A DNA stretch of 64,000 bases from Neogemmobacter tilapiae (GTDB taxonomy: Bacteria; Pseudomonadota; Alphaproteobacteria; Rhodobacterales; Rhodobacteraceae): positions 186,001 through 250,000 of the forward strand of contig NZ_BMYJ01000002.1 of NCBI RefSeq assembly GCF_014652215.1, written 5' to 3'. Below are positions 9,779-18,460 of the stretch, piece by piece (within the stretch, counting starts at the first letter, position 1; every line of letters begins with the position of its first letter). The position numbers and the translations under genes are program-made. The notes below the pieces were generated by a model that was not told the origin of the DNA, did not search any database, and worked only from the letters and a program-made list of their open reading frames with translations.

Positions 9779-11359
9779 TTACCCCGCATCCCGATAGCTG
9801 ACGCCTTTGACATCGGCATCCGGCGCTGTCTTTTTCCGCCGCGTGATCAGCCGGTTCAGGGCGTTCACATAGGCTTTCACACTCGCCACCACCGTATCGG
9901 TGTCGGCCGATTGGCCGGTGGCGATGCGCCCCTCTTCCTCGATCCGAACGGAAACCGTCGCCTGCGCGTCCGTCCCTTCGGTCACCGCCTGCACCTGATA
10001 AAGTTGCAGCCGCGCCTTGTGCGGGAACAGCATTTTCACCGCATTGAACGCGGCATCGACCGGCCCGTCGCCGGTGGCATCAACGGAATGGTCCACCCCA
10101 TCAATCGACAGCGTCAGCTCGGCCTCTTGCGGGCCTTCGGTGCCACAGACGACCCGCAGTCGTTTCACCTGCAAAGTGTCATGCACGGCGCTGGTTTCTT
10201 GATCCGAAACCAAGGCGATCAGGTCGTCGTCATAAACCTCTTTCTTGCGGTCGGCCAAGGCCTTGAACCGCACGAAGACGTCGTTCAACTGATTGTCCGC
10301 CAGTTCATAGCCCAGATCCCGCAGCTTGGCGCGCAGGGCGGCGCGGCCCGAATGCTTGCCCATGACCAAGGATGTATCCGACAGGCCCACATCGGTCGGG
10401 CGCATGATTTCAAAGGTTTCGGCGTTTTTCAGCATGCCGTCCTGATGGATGCCGGATTCATGCGCAAAGGCGTTTTTGCCGACGATGGCCTTGTTGAACT
10501 GCACCGGAAAGCCGGAAACCGTGGCCACCTTGCGGCTGATGTTGATGATCTTGGTTGTGTCAATCGCGGTGCGGAAGGGCAGGATGTCATTCCTGACCTT
10601 CATCGCCATGACGACTTCTTCCAGCGCGGTGTTACCGGCGCGTTCGCCCAAGCCGTTGATCGTGCATTCAATCTGGCGCGCCCCAGCCTCCACCGCGGCC
10701 AAGGAATTGGCCGTCGCCATGCCCAGATCGTTGTGGCAATGGGTCGCAAAGATGATCTTGTCGGCACCGGGAACGCGTTCCAGCAACATCCGGATCAGCG
10801 CCGCGCTTTCGCGGGGGGCGGTATAGCCCACCGTGTCGGGAATGTTGATCGTGGTCGCCCCGGCCTTGATCGCGATTTCCACCACCCGGCACAGGTAATC
10901 ATGTTCGGTCCGTGTGGCGTCCATCGGCGACCATTGCACGTTGTCGCACAGGTTGCGGGCGTGGGTCACGGTGTCGTGGATGCGTTCGGCCATCTGATCC
11001 ATGTCCAGATTCGGAATGGCGCGGTGCAGGGGCGAGGTGCCGATGAAGGTGTGAATGCGGGGGGATTTTGCATGTTTCACAGCCTCCCAACACCGATCAA
11101 TGTCTTTGTAATTGGCGCGCGCCAGCCCGCAGATGGTGGATGTTTTCGCCAGTCGGGCAATTTCGCTGACGGCGGCAAAGTCGCCTTCGCTGGCGATGGG
11201 AAAGCCTGCCTCGATGATATCGACGCCCATCTCGTCCAGCATGGCGGCGATTTCCAGCTTTTCCTGATGGGTCATGGTCGCGCCGGGGCTTTGTTCGCCA
11301 TCGCGCAGGGTGGTGTCAAAAATCAAAACGCGGGCTTGCGAGGTTTTGTCGGTCATCAT
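9779..11359 (-). CDS. leuA: 2-isopropylmalate synthase
   Basis: The 526-residue enzyme starts MMTDKTSQARVLIFDTTLRD and has the DRE-TIM metallolyase motif T-T-L-R-D-G-E-Q-S-P-G, the metal-binding H-C-H-N-D-L-G-M-A, N-G-L-G-E-R-A-G-N and a C-terminal leucine-feedback domain (residues about 390-520). It condenses acetyl-CoA with 2-ketoisovalerate, the committed step of leucine synthesis, in the cytoplasm. AAGGA lies 8 bases before the start. Upstream is a Leu-codon-rich leader and alternative RNA hairpins, so expression is probably controlled by attenuation. Confidence 0.97.
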   Translation of the reverse strand: MMTDKTSQARVLIFDTTLRDGEQSPGATMTHQEKLEIAAMLDEMGVDIIEAGFPIASEGDFAAVSEIARLAKTSTICGLARANYKDIDRCWEAVKHAKSPRIHTFIGTSPLHRAIPNLDMDQMAERIHDTVTHARNLCDNVQWSPMDATRTEHDYLCRVVEIAIKAGATTINIPDTVGYTAPRESAALIRMLLERVPGADKIIFATHCHNDLGMATANSLAAVEAGARQIECTINGLGERAGNTALEEVVMAMKVRNDILPFRTAIDTTKIINISRKVATVSGFPVQFNKAIVGKNAFAHESGIHQDGMLKNAETFEIMRPTDVGLSDTSLVMGKHSGRAALRAKLRDLGYELADNQLNDVFVRFKALADRKKEVYDDDLIALVSDQETSAVHDTLQVKRLRVVCGTEGPQEAELTLSIDGVDHSVDATGDGPVDAAFNAVKMLFPHKARLQLYQVQAVTEGTDAQATVSVRIEEEGRIATGQSADTDTVVASVKAYVNALNRLITRRKKTAPDADVKGVSYRDAG

Positions 11360-11383
11360 CGTGGTCCTTGGAATTTAGGCTGT

Positions 11384-11458
11384 CTTCTTCGGGTTCCGGG
11401 CGCTTGTCAAACTGAGCGGTCGCGCCCGGGGGCACGCTCAGCGCAGGCTAAGAAGAAG
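11384..11458 (-). promoter_or_regulatory. leuA leader attenuator (mutually exclusive RNA pairings)
   Basis: Between the leader peptide's Leu codons and leuA there are three inverted pairs seen directly: GAAGAAG (11452-11458, inside the Leu codons on the reverse strand) with CTTCTTC (11384-11390); CTGAGCG (11412-11418) with CGCTCAG (11435-11441, spanning the leader stop); and CCGGGCGC (11396-11403) with GCGCCCGG (11422-11429). The last two cannot form together, because one arm of the latter lies in the loop of the former. This is the expected geometry of a leucine attenuator. No clear U tract follows the final hairpin, so the mechanism may be Rho-dependent or translational. Confidence 0.65.
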
Positions 11459-11527
11459 CAGCAGGCCACGGGGCGAAGGGGCGCGCGTGGCACCCAAGGC
11501 AATGGCTGTATGATGATCCCGTGTCAT
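11438..11527 (-). CDS. leuL: Leucine-rich leader peptide of leuA
   Basis: A 29-codon reading frame begins ATG ACA CGG GAT and ends R-G-L-L-L-L-L-S-L-R-stop, with six Leu codons (five consecutive) in the last eight residues. It ends 78 bases before leuA and overlaps the alternative hairpins described for this leader. Leader peptides of this kind make ribosome progress, and thus leuA expression, depend on charged tRNA-Leu. It is too short for ordinary gene finders. The candidate promoter lies so close that the ATG would be at or near the 5' end of the transcript, suggesting leaderless translation (inference). Confidence 0.75.
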   Translation of the reverse strand: MTRDHHTAIALGATRAPSPRGLLLLLSLR

Positions 11528-11535
11528 GGGCTGCG

Positions 11536-11563
11536 ACTATAGGCAGAAAAACCCGGATGTGAA
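11536..11563 (-). promoter_or_regulatory. Candidate sigma-70 promoter of the leu leader
   Basis: On the reverse strand TTCACA (-35, 5/6 to consensus, 11558-11563) and TATAGT (-10, 11536-11541) are separated by 16 bases. Transcription would start about 11528-11530, next to the leader ATG at 11527. Confidence 0.5.
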
Positions 11564-11622
11564 GGGGGTTTGGGGCTTTTCAGAGCGATGTGGCGGATTA
11601 GATGCGGGGAAACGGGGGCATC

Positions 11623-12273
11623 ATGCGGGCATTGGTGATTGGGGCATCGGGCGGGATTGGGTCGGCTTTGACCGCGCAGTTGCGCGGGCAGGGGGAGGTG
11701 GTGGGCCTGTCTCGCCGCGAGCATGGGTTGGATGTGACGGATGAGGCGCAGGTGCAGGCGGCGCTGGGGCGGTTGGAGCCGGGGTTTGATCGGCTTTGGA
11801 TCGCCAGCGGGATTCTCGCGGTGACGGCCCCGGAAAAATCTATGCGCCAGTTCGGCGATGATTTCGTGCAGGTGATGGCGGTGAATGCTTTGGGGCCGAT
11901 GCTGGTGCTGAAACATGCGCTGCGTCTGCTGCCAAGGGATCGGCGAGTGGAGGTGGGGGTTTTGTCGGCAAAGGTTGGGTCGATTGGGGACAATCATCTG
12001 GGCGGCTGGTATTCTTATCGGGCCAGCAAAGCGGCGTTGAACCAGTTGATGCATGGGGCGGCCGTGGAGATTGCGCGGTCGCATCCGCAGGCGGTGCTGG
12101 CGCTGTTGCATCCGGGGACGGTCGATACGCCCTTTACCGCGCAATATGCGCCGCCCTATGAGAAGCTTTCCCCGGATGACGCGGCGGGGCGGTTAATTGC
12201 GGTGATGGCGGGGCTGACGACCGCACAAAGTGGTGGGTTCTTTGATTACTCCGGGGCTGAATTGCCTTGGTAG
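11623..12273 (+). CDS. SDR family oxidoreductase
   Basis: The 216-residue protein starts MRALVIGASGGIGSALT, giving the Rossmann nucleotide motif G-A-S-G-G-I-G, and has the catalytic Y-x-x-x-K in Y-S-Y-R-A-S-K. It resembles the C-factor-like subgroup of short-chain dehydrogenases, whose substrates are mostly unknown. The ATG at 11623 follows GGGGG by 5-6 bases, better than the in-frame upstream ATG. Its end overlaps the photolyase gene by 7 bases, so the two are probably cotranscribed; an oxidoreductase next to a FeS-type photolyase is, from memory, seen in related genomes. Confidence 0.85.
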   Translation: MRALVIGASGGIGSALTAQLRGQGEVVGLSRREHGLDVTDEAQVQAALGRLEPGFDRLWIASGILAVTAPEKSMRQFGDDFVQVMAVNALGPMLVLKHALRLLPRDRRVEVGVLSAKVGSIGDNHLGGWYSYRASKAALNQLMHGAAVEIARSHPQAVLALLHPGTVDTPFTAQYAPPYEKLSPDDAAGRLIAVMAGLTTAQSGGFFDYSGAELPW

Positions 12274-13796
12274 GGCAGTTGATCCTGATCCTTGGGGATC
12301 AGCTTTCCGATGGCATTGCGGCGCTGAAACGCGCGAACAAGGCGACAGACCGCGTGGTTATGGCCGAGGCGCTGGGTGAGGGGCAGGCGGTGCCCCATCA
12401 TCCGCAAAAGATTGTGCTGATCCTGACCGCGATGCGCAAATTTGCGGATCGTCTGCGGTCCTTGGGCTGGACGGTCGATTATTCGACGCTGGACGACCCG
12501 GCCAACAGTCAGACCCTTGCGGGTGAAATCCTGCGGCGGGCCTCGGAAAACGGCTCCAGCGCGGTCATCGCCACCGCCCCCGGCGATTGGCGTCTGCGCC
12601 AGATGCTGGAAGATTTGCCGCTGCGCGTCACCGTCTTACCCGATGACCGTTTCCTCTGTTCCGAAGCCGATTTCGCCGCCTGGGCAAAGGATCGCAAGGC
12701 CTTGCGGATGGAATGGTTCTACCGCGACATGCGCCGCAAGACCGGGCTTTTGATGGTGGGGGAGCAGCCCGAGGGCGGGCAGTGGAACTATGACCATGAC
12801 AACCGTAAGCCCGCCGTGCCCGATCTGTTCCGCCCGAAACCGCCGCGCTTTGCGCCGGATGAAACCACCCGCGATGTGATGGCCTTGGTCGCCAGACATT
12901 TCCCTAACCATTTCGGTGAGGTGCAAAATTTCGACTGGGCCACGACGCCCGAACAGGCGAACGAAGCACTGGATCATTTCATCCAGCACAGCCTGCCGCG
13001 CTTTGGCGATGAACAGGATGCCATGCTGCGGGATGATCCCTTTCTGTCACATTCCCTGCTGTCACCTTATATCAACCTTGGCCTGCTCGATCCGCTGCAT
13101 GTCTGCCAGCGGGCCGAGGCGGAATATCACGCCGGTCGTGCGCCCCTGAACGCGGTGGAAGGTTTCATCCGCCAGATCATTGGCTGGCGTGAATATGTGC
13201 GCGGCATCTGGTCGCTGCATGGCCCCGAATACCTGACCCGCAACGCGCTGGGCCACCAGCGTCCCCTGCCTTGGGCCTATTGGGGCGGGGAAACGCATAT
13301 GGCCTGCGTCAAGGCGGTGGTCCGTCAGACCCAAGAACAGGCCTATGCCCATCATATCCAGCGCCTGATGGTCACCGGCAATTTTGCCCTGCTGGCGGGG
13401 GTTGATCCGGCGCAAGTCCACGCATGGTATTTGTCGGTCTACATCGACGCGCTGGAATGGGTGGAGGCGCCGAACACCTTGGGGATGAGCCAATGGGCCG
13501 ATGGCGGGGTGATCGCGTCAAAACCCTATGTCTCTTCGGGCGCCTATATCGACCGGATGGGCGATTATTGCCAAAGCTGCGCCTATGATGTGCGGGCGAA
13601 AAGCGGGGCCAAGGCCTGCCCTTTCAACCTGCTGTATTGGCATTTTCTGGATCGTCAGCGCGACCGTTTTGCCACCAATCCGCGCATGGCCATGATCTAT
13701 CGCACATGGGACAAGATGGCCGAGGCCCATCGCAGGGATGTGCTGGCCCAAGCGGATGCGCTTTTGGATCGATTGGATGCGGGCGGCGTGGTCTAG
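12267..13796 (+). CDS. Iron-sulfur bacterial cryptochrome/(6-4) photolyase (PhrB/CryB type)
   Basis: The 509-residue flavoprotein starts with the Rossmann-like segment L-I-L-I-L-G-D-Q-L-S and belongs to the FeS-BCP class. Cys 347, 435, 438 and 451 have exactly the spacing (88, 3, 13) of the four cluster ligands known in Agrobacterium PhrB (Cys 350, 438, 441, 454), so a 4Fe-4S cluster is expected besides FAD and a lumazine antenna. PhrB repairs (6-4) photoproducts; the Rhodobacter relative CryB also affects gene expression. The only sensible start is TTG at 12267, overlapping the SDR stop by 7 bases, which suggests translational coupling. Confidence 0.92.
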   Translation: MVGQLILILGDQLSDGIAALKRANKATDRVVMAEALGEGQAVPHHPQKIVLILTAMRKFADRLRSLGWTVDYSTLDDPANSQTLAGEILRRASENGSSAVIATAPGDWRLRQMLEDLPLRVTVLPDDRFLCSEADFAAWAKDRKALRMEWFYRDMRRKTGLLMVGEQPEGGQWNYDHDNRKPAVPDLFRPKPPRFAPDETTRDVMALVARHFPNHFGEVQNFDWATTPEQANEALDHFIQHSLPRFGDEQDAMLRDDPFLSHSLLSPYINLGLLDPLHVCQRAEAEYHAGRAPLNAVEGFIRQIIGWREYVRGIWSLHGPEYLTRNALGHQRPLPWAYWGGETHMACVKAVVRQTQEQAYAHHIQRLMVTGNFALLAGVDPAQVHAWYLSVYIDALEWVEAPNTLGMSQWADGGVIASKPYVSSGAYIDRMGDYCQSCAYDVRAKSGAKACPFNLLYWHFLDRQRDRFATNPRMAMIYRTWDKMAEAHRRDVLAQADALLDRLDAGGVV

Positions 13797-13850
13797 GCTT
13801 GACGCGGGCGTGCCGCTGGGGCGTCATAGGGCTCTGTGAAAGGTCGCCCC

Positions 13851-14930
13851 ATGCCTGATGCCGTCAAAACCCCCTACAGTGACCTGCCGCCCCGTGCCTT
13901 TTGGCGCACGGGGGTCGCCGATGCCGGGATTTTTGGCCTGTCGGGCCTGTGGCAATCAAAATGGGTGCTGCCCGCAGATGCCCGGTTTTCGACCTATGGT
14001 TCCTGCTTTGCCCAGCACATCAGCCGCGCGATGGTGGCGCGCAAGGTCAATTGGTTCTGCCCCGAACCGGCCCCCGGCCGCACCCCCGCGAAACTGGCCG
14101 AGGCTTATAACTACGGCGTCTTTTCGTCGCGCACCGGCAATATCTATACTGCCGCGCAACTGCTGATCCTGACCCGATTGGCGGTGGGCGATTTGGCGAT
14201 GGATGCGCCGGAGTTCTGGCCGGATGGCACAGGTTTCCGCTGCTCCCTGCGGCCTGTCATCGAACCCGTGCCCTTTGCAAATGCGCAAGATGCGCTGCTG
14301 TCCCGCGCCTCCACCCTGCGCGCCTTTCGACGGTCTTTTGCCGAGGCCGAGGTGTTCATCTTTACCCTTGGCCTGACCGAAGGTTGGGAACATGCGGCCA
14401 GCGGCCAGCCCTATGCCCTGTGCCCCGGCACGGTGGCGGGCCAGTTTGATGCCGATCAGCATGTGTTTCGCAACTACGCCTATCCCGAAATCCGCGCCGA
14501 TCTGGAACGCGCCTTTGCCCTGATGCGCGCGGTCAATCCGACCCTGAAAATTTTGCTGACGGTCAGCCCCGTGCCTTTGACCGCCACCGCCTCGGGCGAT
14601 CATGTGCTGGTGGCGACGACCTATTCCAAAAGCACGCTGCGGGCCGTGGCGGGCGATCTGGCCCGCGATCCTGACATCGACTATTTCCCGTCCTATGAGA
14701 TCATAACGGGTGCCCCCACCCGTTCGGCGTTTTACGAGCCGAACCTGCGCAGCGTGGTCAAGGCGGGGGTGGATGTGGTGATGGGCCATTTCTTTGCCGG
14801 GCTGAACATCAGCGGCCCGCCAGTGCGGGGGGCGGCGATCAGGGATGCCGAGGCCGATGTCGAACGCGACATGGCCGCCGAAGATCTGATCTGTGAGGAG
14901 ATGGTGCTGGAGCGTTTCAATGAAAACTGA
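13851..14930 (+). CDS. GSCFA domain-containing protein
   Basis: A 359-residue protein with the family's namesake motif Y-G-S-C-F-A-Q near residue 50 and a second block F-I-F-T-L-G-L-T-E-G-W-E in the middle, both typical of GSCFA proteins, which are related to SGNH hydrolases. Biochemical function in bacteria is not established; links to surface polysaccharide or lipid modification are speculative. AAAGG lies 8 bases before ATG 13851; an in-frame GTG at 13836 is less likely. Its 3' end overlaps the next gene by 11 bases, and that gene also has an SGNH-like N-terminal motif, so the pair probably acts together. Confidence 0.85.
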   Translation: MPDAVKTPYSDLPPRAFWRTGVADAGIFGLSGLWQSKWVLPADARFSTYGSCFAQHISRAMVARKVNWFCPEPAPGRTPAKLAEAYNYGVFSSRTGNIYTAAQLLILTRLAVGDLAMDAPEFWPDGTGFRCSLRPVIEPVPFANAQDALLSRASTLRAFRRSFAEAEVFIFTLGLTEGWEHAASGQPYALCPGTVAGQFDADQHVFRNYAYPEIRADLERAFALMRAVNPTLKILLTVSPVPLTATASGDHVLVATTYSKSTLRAVAGDLARDPDIDYFPSYEIITGAPTRSAFYEPNLRSVVKAGVDVVMGHFFAGLNISGPPVRGAAIRDAEADVERDMAAEDLICEEMVLERFNEN

Positions 14931-15609
14931 TCTGCCCGATGTGCTGGTTCTGGGCGACAGCCATTCCATTGCGCTAGCCGATGGCTGCCGTGCCTTGGGG
15001 ATGCGGGTGGAAAGCCTATATCTGTCGGGCAATCTTTGGCACGCCGGTCGGGTGGCGCTGCATGCCCAACATGGTTTCTGGGTGCAAGGAATGCCGGCGG
15101 CGCAAAAGCAGATCCTCGCCCTGCGAGAAAGACTAGGAGGGCGCAGCCTGCTTTCGCGTGATGTGCCGGTTCTGGCCAGCTTTGGCTTTCATCTGGGTCG
15201 GGTCGTGCCCCTGTTCAGTCTGCATGGCCATATGGCCGAGCCAAAGGATTTTGAGGCCAATTCAAACGCGCTTTACGCCTCGCAGTCTTTGGTGGACGGC
15301 TATGTCACGGCATTTCGCGGCCAACATTTGCGCGTCGCCCGTCGCATGGGTCGTTTGGCCCCAACGACCTTTGTACTGCCGCCACATTATTCCACCTGGG
15401 GCAATCTGCGGCATTTCGCGCTGCGCATTGCCGCGCGGTTGCAGGCGCAGGGCCTGCGGGTCTATGACCCTGCGCTGGCGTTCGATCCTTCGGGCGCGCC
15501 GTTGGAACAAAAATGGCTGACGTCCGCCGGCAACCACGGCAATGCCGAATACGGGCAGGCCGTCGTGGGGCATATGCTGGATAAGGGCCTAATCAACCGT
15601 CGGCCCTAG
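14920..15609 (+). CDS. Hypothetical protein with SGNH-like GDSH motif, GSCFA partner
   Basis: The 229-residue product begins MKTDLPDVLVLGDSHSIALA; the D-V-L-V-L-G-D-S-H-S block resembles block I of SGNH hydrolases. A later N-H-G-N-A-E-Y block near the C terminus could supply the Asp/His part of such a site but lacks the classic D-x-x-H. No signal peptide is visible. It overlaps the GSCFA gene by 11 bases in another frame, which implies coupled translation and a shared process. I do not recognise a named family, so enzymatic activity is an inference from one motif. Confidence 0.65.
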   Translation: MKTDLPDVLVLGDSHSIALADGCRALGMRVESLYLSGNLWHAGRVALHAQHGFWVQGMPAAQKQILALRERLGGRSLLSRDVPVLASFGFHLGRVVPLFSLHGHMAEPKDFEANSNALYASQSLVDGYVTAFRGQHLRVARRMGRLAPTTFVLPPHYSTWGNLRHFALRIAARLQAQGLRVYDPALAFDPSGAPLEQKWLTSAGNHGNAEYGQAVVGHMLDKGLINRRP

Positions 15610-15616
15610 GGGGCGT

Positions 15617-16249
15617 TCACTTCGTCCCGAACATCCGGTCGCCCGCATCGCCCAGACCCGGCACGATATAGCCCTTTTCGTTAAGATGGCTGTCGACCGA
15701 GGCCGTCACAATCGGCACGTCGGGGTGTTCCGCCTTCATATGGGCGATGCCCTCGGGCGCGGCCAGCAGGCAAAGGAAGCGGATGTTTTTCGCGCCCTTG
15801 TCTTTCAGCAGCTTGATCGCCGCCGCGCTGGAATTGCCGGTGGCCAGCATCGGATCGACAACGATGGTCACGCGGTCTTCCAGATGGTCGGGCACTTTGA
15901 AATAATACTGCACGGGTTGCAGGGTTTCATGGTCGCGGTAAAGCCCGATAAAGCCGACCCGCGCCGCCGGGATCAGTTCCAGAATCCCGTCCAGCAGGCC
16001 ATTGCCCGCCCGCAGGATGGAGATCAGGGCCAGCTTCTTCCCCTCAATCATCGGGGCGTCCATTTCGGTCAGGGGCGTTTCGATCCGCTTCGTCGTCATC
16101 GGCAGTTCGCGCGTCACCTCATAGGCCAAAAGCAGGCTGATCTCGCGCAGCAACTGGCGGAAGCTGGCGGTCGAGGTGTCCGCCTCGCGCATCAGGGTCA
16201 GCTTGTGCTGCACCAGCGGGTGGGTGACGACCGTCAAATGGTCAAGCAT
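15617..16249 (-). CDS. upp: Uracil phosphoribosyltransferase
   Basis: The 210-residue enzyme starts [17 protein letters not shown] and carries the PRPP-binding loop [10 protein letters not shown] and the uracil-site segment near the C terminus ([12 protein letters not shown]). It converts uracil plus PRPP to UMP. GGAGG lies 7 bases before the start at 16249, which overlaps the end of add by 8 bases. As last gene of cdd-deoA-deoB-add-upp it recaptures uracil released by upstream steps. Confidence 0.96.
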   Translation of the reverse strand: MLDHLTVVTHPLVQHKLTLMREADTSTASFRQLLREISLLLAYEVTRELPMTTKRIETPLTEMDAPMIEGKKLALISILRAGNGLLDGILELIPAARVGFIGLYRDHETLQPVQYYFKVPDHLEDRVTIVVDPMLATGNSSAAAIKLLKDKGAKNIRFLCLLAAPEGIAHMKAEHPDVPIVTASVDSHLNEKGYIVPGLGDAGDRMFGTK

Positions 16250-17228
16250 GGGCAGCCTCCAGCGTTTTCCTGATCCTGTCTTTCGTATCCGCGTCACAAA
16301 AGGCCGCGTCAAGCGAGGTTTGGGCGATTTTCAGGAACTGGCCCTTGTCCCATTCCAAGGCATCGGCCAGCCGGTCATATTCCCGTGCCATCGTGGTGTG
16401 GAAAAACGGTGGATCATCGGTCGATACGGTGACCTTGACGCCGCGCCTGTCCAATTCGGCAATCGGATGGGCGCGCCAGTCTTTGTAAAGACCAAGGGCA
16501 ATGTTGGAACCGGGGCAAACCTCTAGCACCGTGCCGCGTTCGGCCAGTTCATCAACAAGCGCCAGATCTTCAATCGCGCGGACGCCATGGCCGATGCGTT
16601 CGACGTTCAGATCGTGCAGGGCGGCGCGCACCGATTCCGGCCCACCCCATTCGCCGGCATGGGCGGTCAGGCGCAGGCCCGCCTCGCGCGCGCAGTCAAA
16701 GGACCAAAGGAAATCCTTGGGGGCGAGGATCTTTTCATCGCCCGCAATGCCAAAGCCGGTGATGAAACTCCCCGCCGTTTCCGCCGCACAAAGCGCGGTT
16801 TCGCGGGCCTTTTCCGGGCCGAAATGCCGGATGCAGGTGATGATGCCACGCAGGGTGATGCCCATCTGGCGTTCGGCCTGATCCGCTGCTTCCTGCATGG
16901 CGTGCAGGTATTCCTTCCATGCGCCGACATCGCGGTTGCCGCAGAAGTCGGGGGACAGGAAGGTTTCGGAATAGACCACGCCGGATGCGGCGGATTCCTC
17001 CAGCACGGCAAGGGTCAGGCGGTGATAATCTTCGGGGGATTGCAGCGTGCTGGTCGCGGCCTCATAGACCTTCAGGAAATCCCAAAAGTCCTTGTATTTG
17101 TAATGTCCGTCGGCATCGAAAATCCCACCGATGTCGATGGATTTCTCTTTCGCCAAGCCGCGAATAAAGGCGGGCGGGGCGGCACCTTCCAGATGCAGGT
17201 GCAGTTCGATTTTCGGCAGTTGGGTCAT
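16242..17228 (-). CDS. add: Adenosine deaminase
   Basis: The 328-residue amidohydrolase has the zinc motif H-L-H-L-E-G near its start, T-A-H-A-G-E-W-G-G (catalytic Glu), R-I-G-H-G-V-R and the S-T-D-D-P metal/catalytic Asp pair. It deaminates adenosine to inosine (or acts as the closely related adenine deaminase type, which cannot be fully excluded). The ATG at 17228 overlaps the deoB stop by 4 bases, showing tight coupling in the salvage operon. Confidence 0.9.
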   Translation of the reverse strand: MTQLPKIELHLHLEGAAPPAFIRGLAKEKSIDIGGIFDADGHYKYKDFWDFLKVYEAATSTLQSPEDYHRLTLAVLEESAASGVVYSETFLSPDFCGNRDVGAWKEYLHAMQEAADQAERQMGITLRGIITCIRHFGPEKARETALCAAETAGSFITGFGIAGDEKILAPKDFLWSFDCAREAGLRLTAHAGEWGGPESVRAALHDLNVERIGHGVRAIEDLALVDELAERGTVLEVCPGSNIALGLYKDWRAHPIAELDRRGVKVTVSTDDPPFFHTTMAREYDRLADALEWDKGQFLKIAQTSLDAAFCDADTKDRIRKTLEAAHA

Positions 17229-18460
17229 AGGAAACTCTTTCCCGGTCCTTGGGATGGAACGCCCAGATGCTGGGCGATGCTGGCGGCAATGTCGGTGAAA
17301 GCGCAAAGGCCAATCTCACCCGTGCCTGCGCCATAGACCAGAACCGGAACCCTTTCGCGGGTGTGGTCGGTGCCGGGCCAGGTGGGGTCATTGCCATGAT
17401 CAGCGGTGAAAATCACCAGATCGCCGGGGCGCAGTTTCGCCAGAAAAAGCCCCGCTTGGGCGTCAAACCATTCCAAAGCGCGGGCATAGCCCGACACATC
17501 GCGGGGATGGCCGTAAAGGCTGTCGAATTCGACAAAGTTGGCAAAGGTCAAGGAACCGTCCTCGGCCTGATCCGCCAGCCTGTGCATATGTTCGAAAAGG
17601 TCAGCGTCCGACTTGCCCTTATGCAGTGCCCCGATGCCCCGCATCGAAAAGATATCGCCAATCTTGCCCACCGCATGGGTGGCTCGGCCCGCGCCTTGAA
17701 CCCAGTCCAGCAGCGTGGGCGCGGGCGGGGCAATCGCGAAATCGCGGCGGTTGGCGGTGCGTTTGAAGTTGCCCGGCGTGCCGGTAAAGGGGCGGGCGAT
17801 CACACGGCCCACCTTCATCGCATGCAGATGGGGGGCAAGATCGGCACAAAGTTTCAGCAGTCGGTCGAGGCCGAAACTTTCCTCATGCGCGGCGATCTGA
17901 AAAACGCTGTCGGCAGAGGTATAGACGATGGGCCAGCCCGTCCGCAGATGTTCTTCGCAATGTTCCGCGATGATCGGCACGCCGCTGGCGTGGCAATTGC
18001 CAAGGATGCCCTCGGTCCCCGCCATCTGGCAAACCAAAGCTGTCAGTTCCGGCGGAAAGGCGGGCACCGTATCGGGGAAATAGTGCCAGTCCCACGGCAC
18101 CGGAACGCCCGCCAATTCCCAATGGCCGGAAGGCGTGTCTTTGCCTTTGGAAACCTCGGTCGCGGCCCCCCAAAGACCCTTCACCGCATCGGTGGACGCA
18201 TCGGCCAGTTCAATATGATCCGGGCTCGCCAACCGCACCGCCGCCCCCAACCCCAAATCCGCCAGAACCGGCATCCGCAAAGGGCCCGAACGCCCCATTT
18301 CCGCCCGCCCCTCCGCGCAGGCCTGCGCGATATGGGCCAGCGTGTTCGCCCCGGCATCGGGCAGGTCGCCGTTGAAGAACGAACCCGCATCGGGTGCGCC
18401 CCCACAACCCACCGAATCCATGACGATCAGGAAGGCCCGTCTTTCGGTCAAAGCGGCCAT
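17225..18460 (-). CDS. deoB: Phosphopentomutase
   Basis: The 411-residue enzyme has alkaline-phosphatase-superfamily metal sites: D-S-V-G-C-G-G-A-P-D-A near residue 15 and T-A-D-H-G-N-D-P-T with G-T-D-H-T-R-E close to the C terminus. It interconverts (deoxy)ribose 1- and 5-phosphate, linking nucleoside phosphorolysis to central metabolism. The ATG overlaps the deoA stop by one base. Confidence 0.96.
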   Translation of the reverse strand: MAALTERRAFLIVMDSVGCGGAPDAGSFFNGDLPDAGANTLAHIAQACAEGRAEMGRSGPLRMPVLADLGLGAAVRLASPDHIELADASTDAVKGLWGAATEVSKGKDTPSGHWELAGVPVPWDWHYFPDTVPAFPPELTALVCQMAGTEGILGNCHASGVPIIAEHCEEHLRTGWPIVYTSADSVFQIAAHEESFGLDRLLKLCADLAPHLHAMKVGRVIARPFTGTPGNFKRTANRRDFAIAPPAPTLLDWVQGAGRATHAVGKIGDIFSMRGIGALHKGKSDADLFEHMHRLADQAEDGSLTFANFVEFDSLYGHPRDVSGYARALEWFDAQAGLFLAKLRPGDLVIFTADHGNDPTWPGTDHTRERVPVLVYGAGTGEIGLCAFTDIAASIAQHLGVPSQGPGKSFL

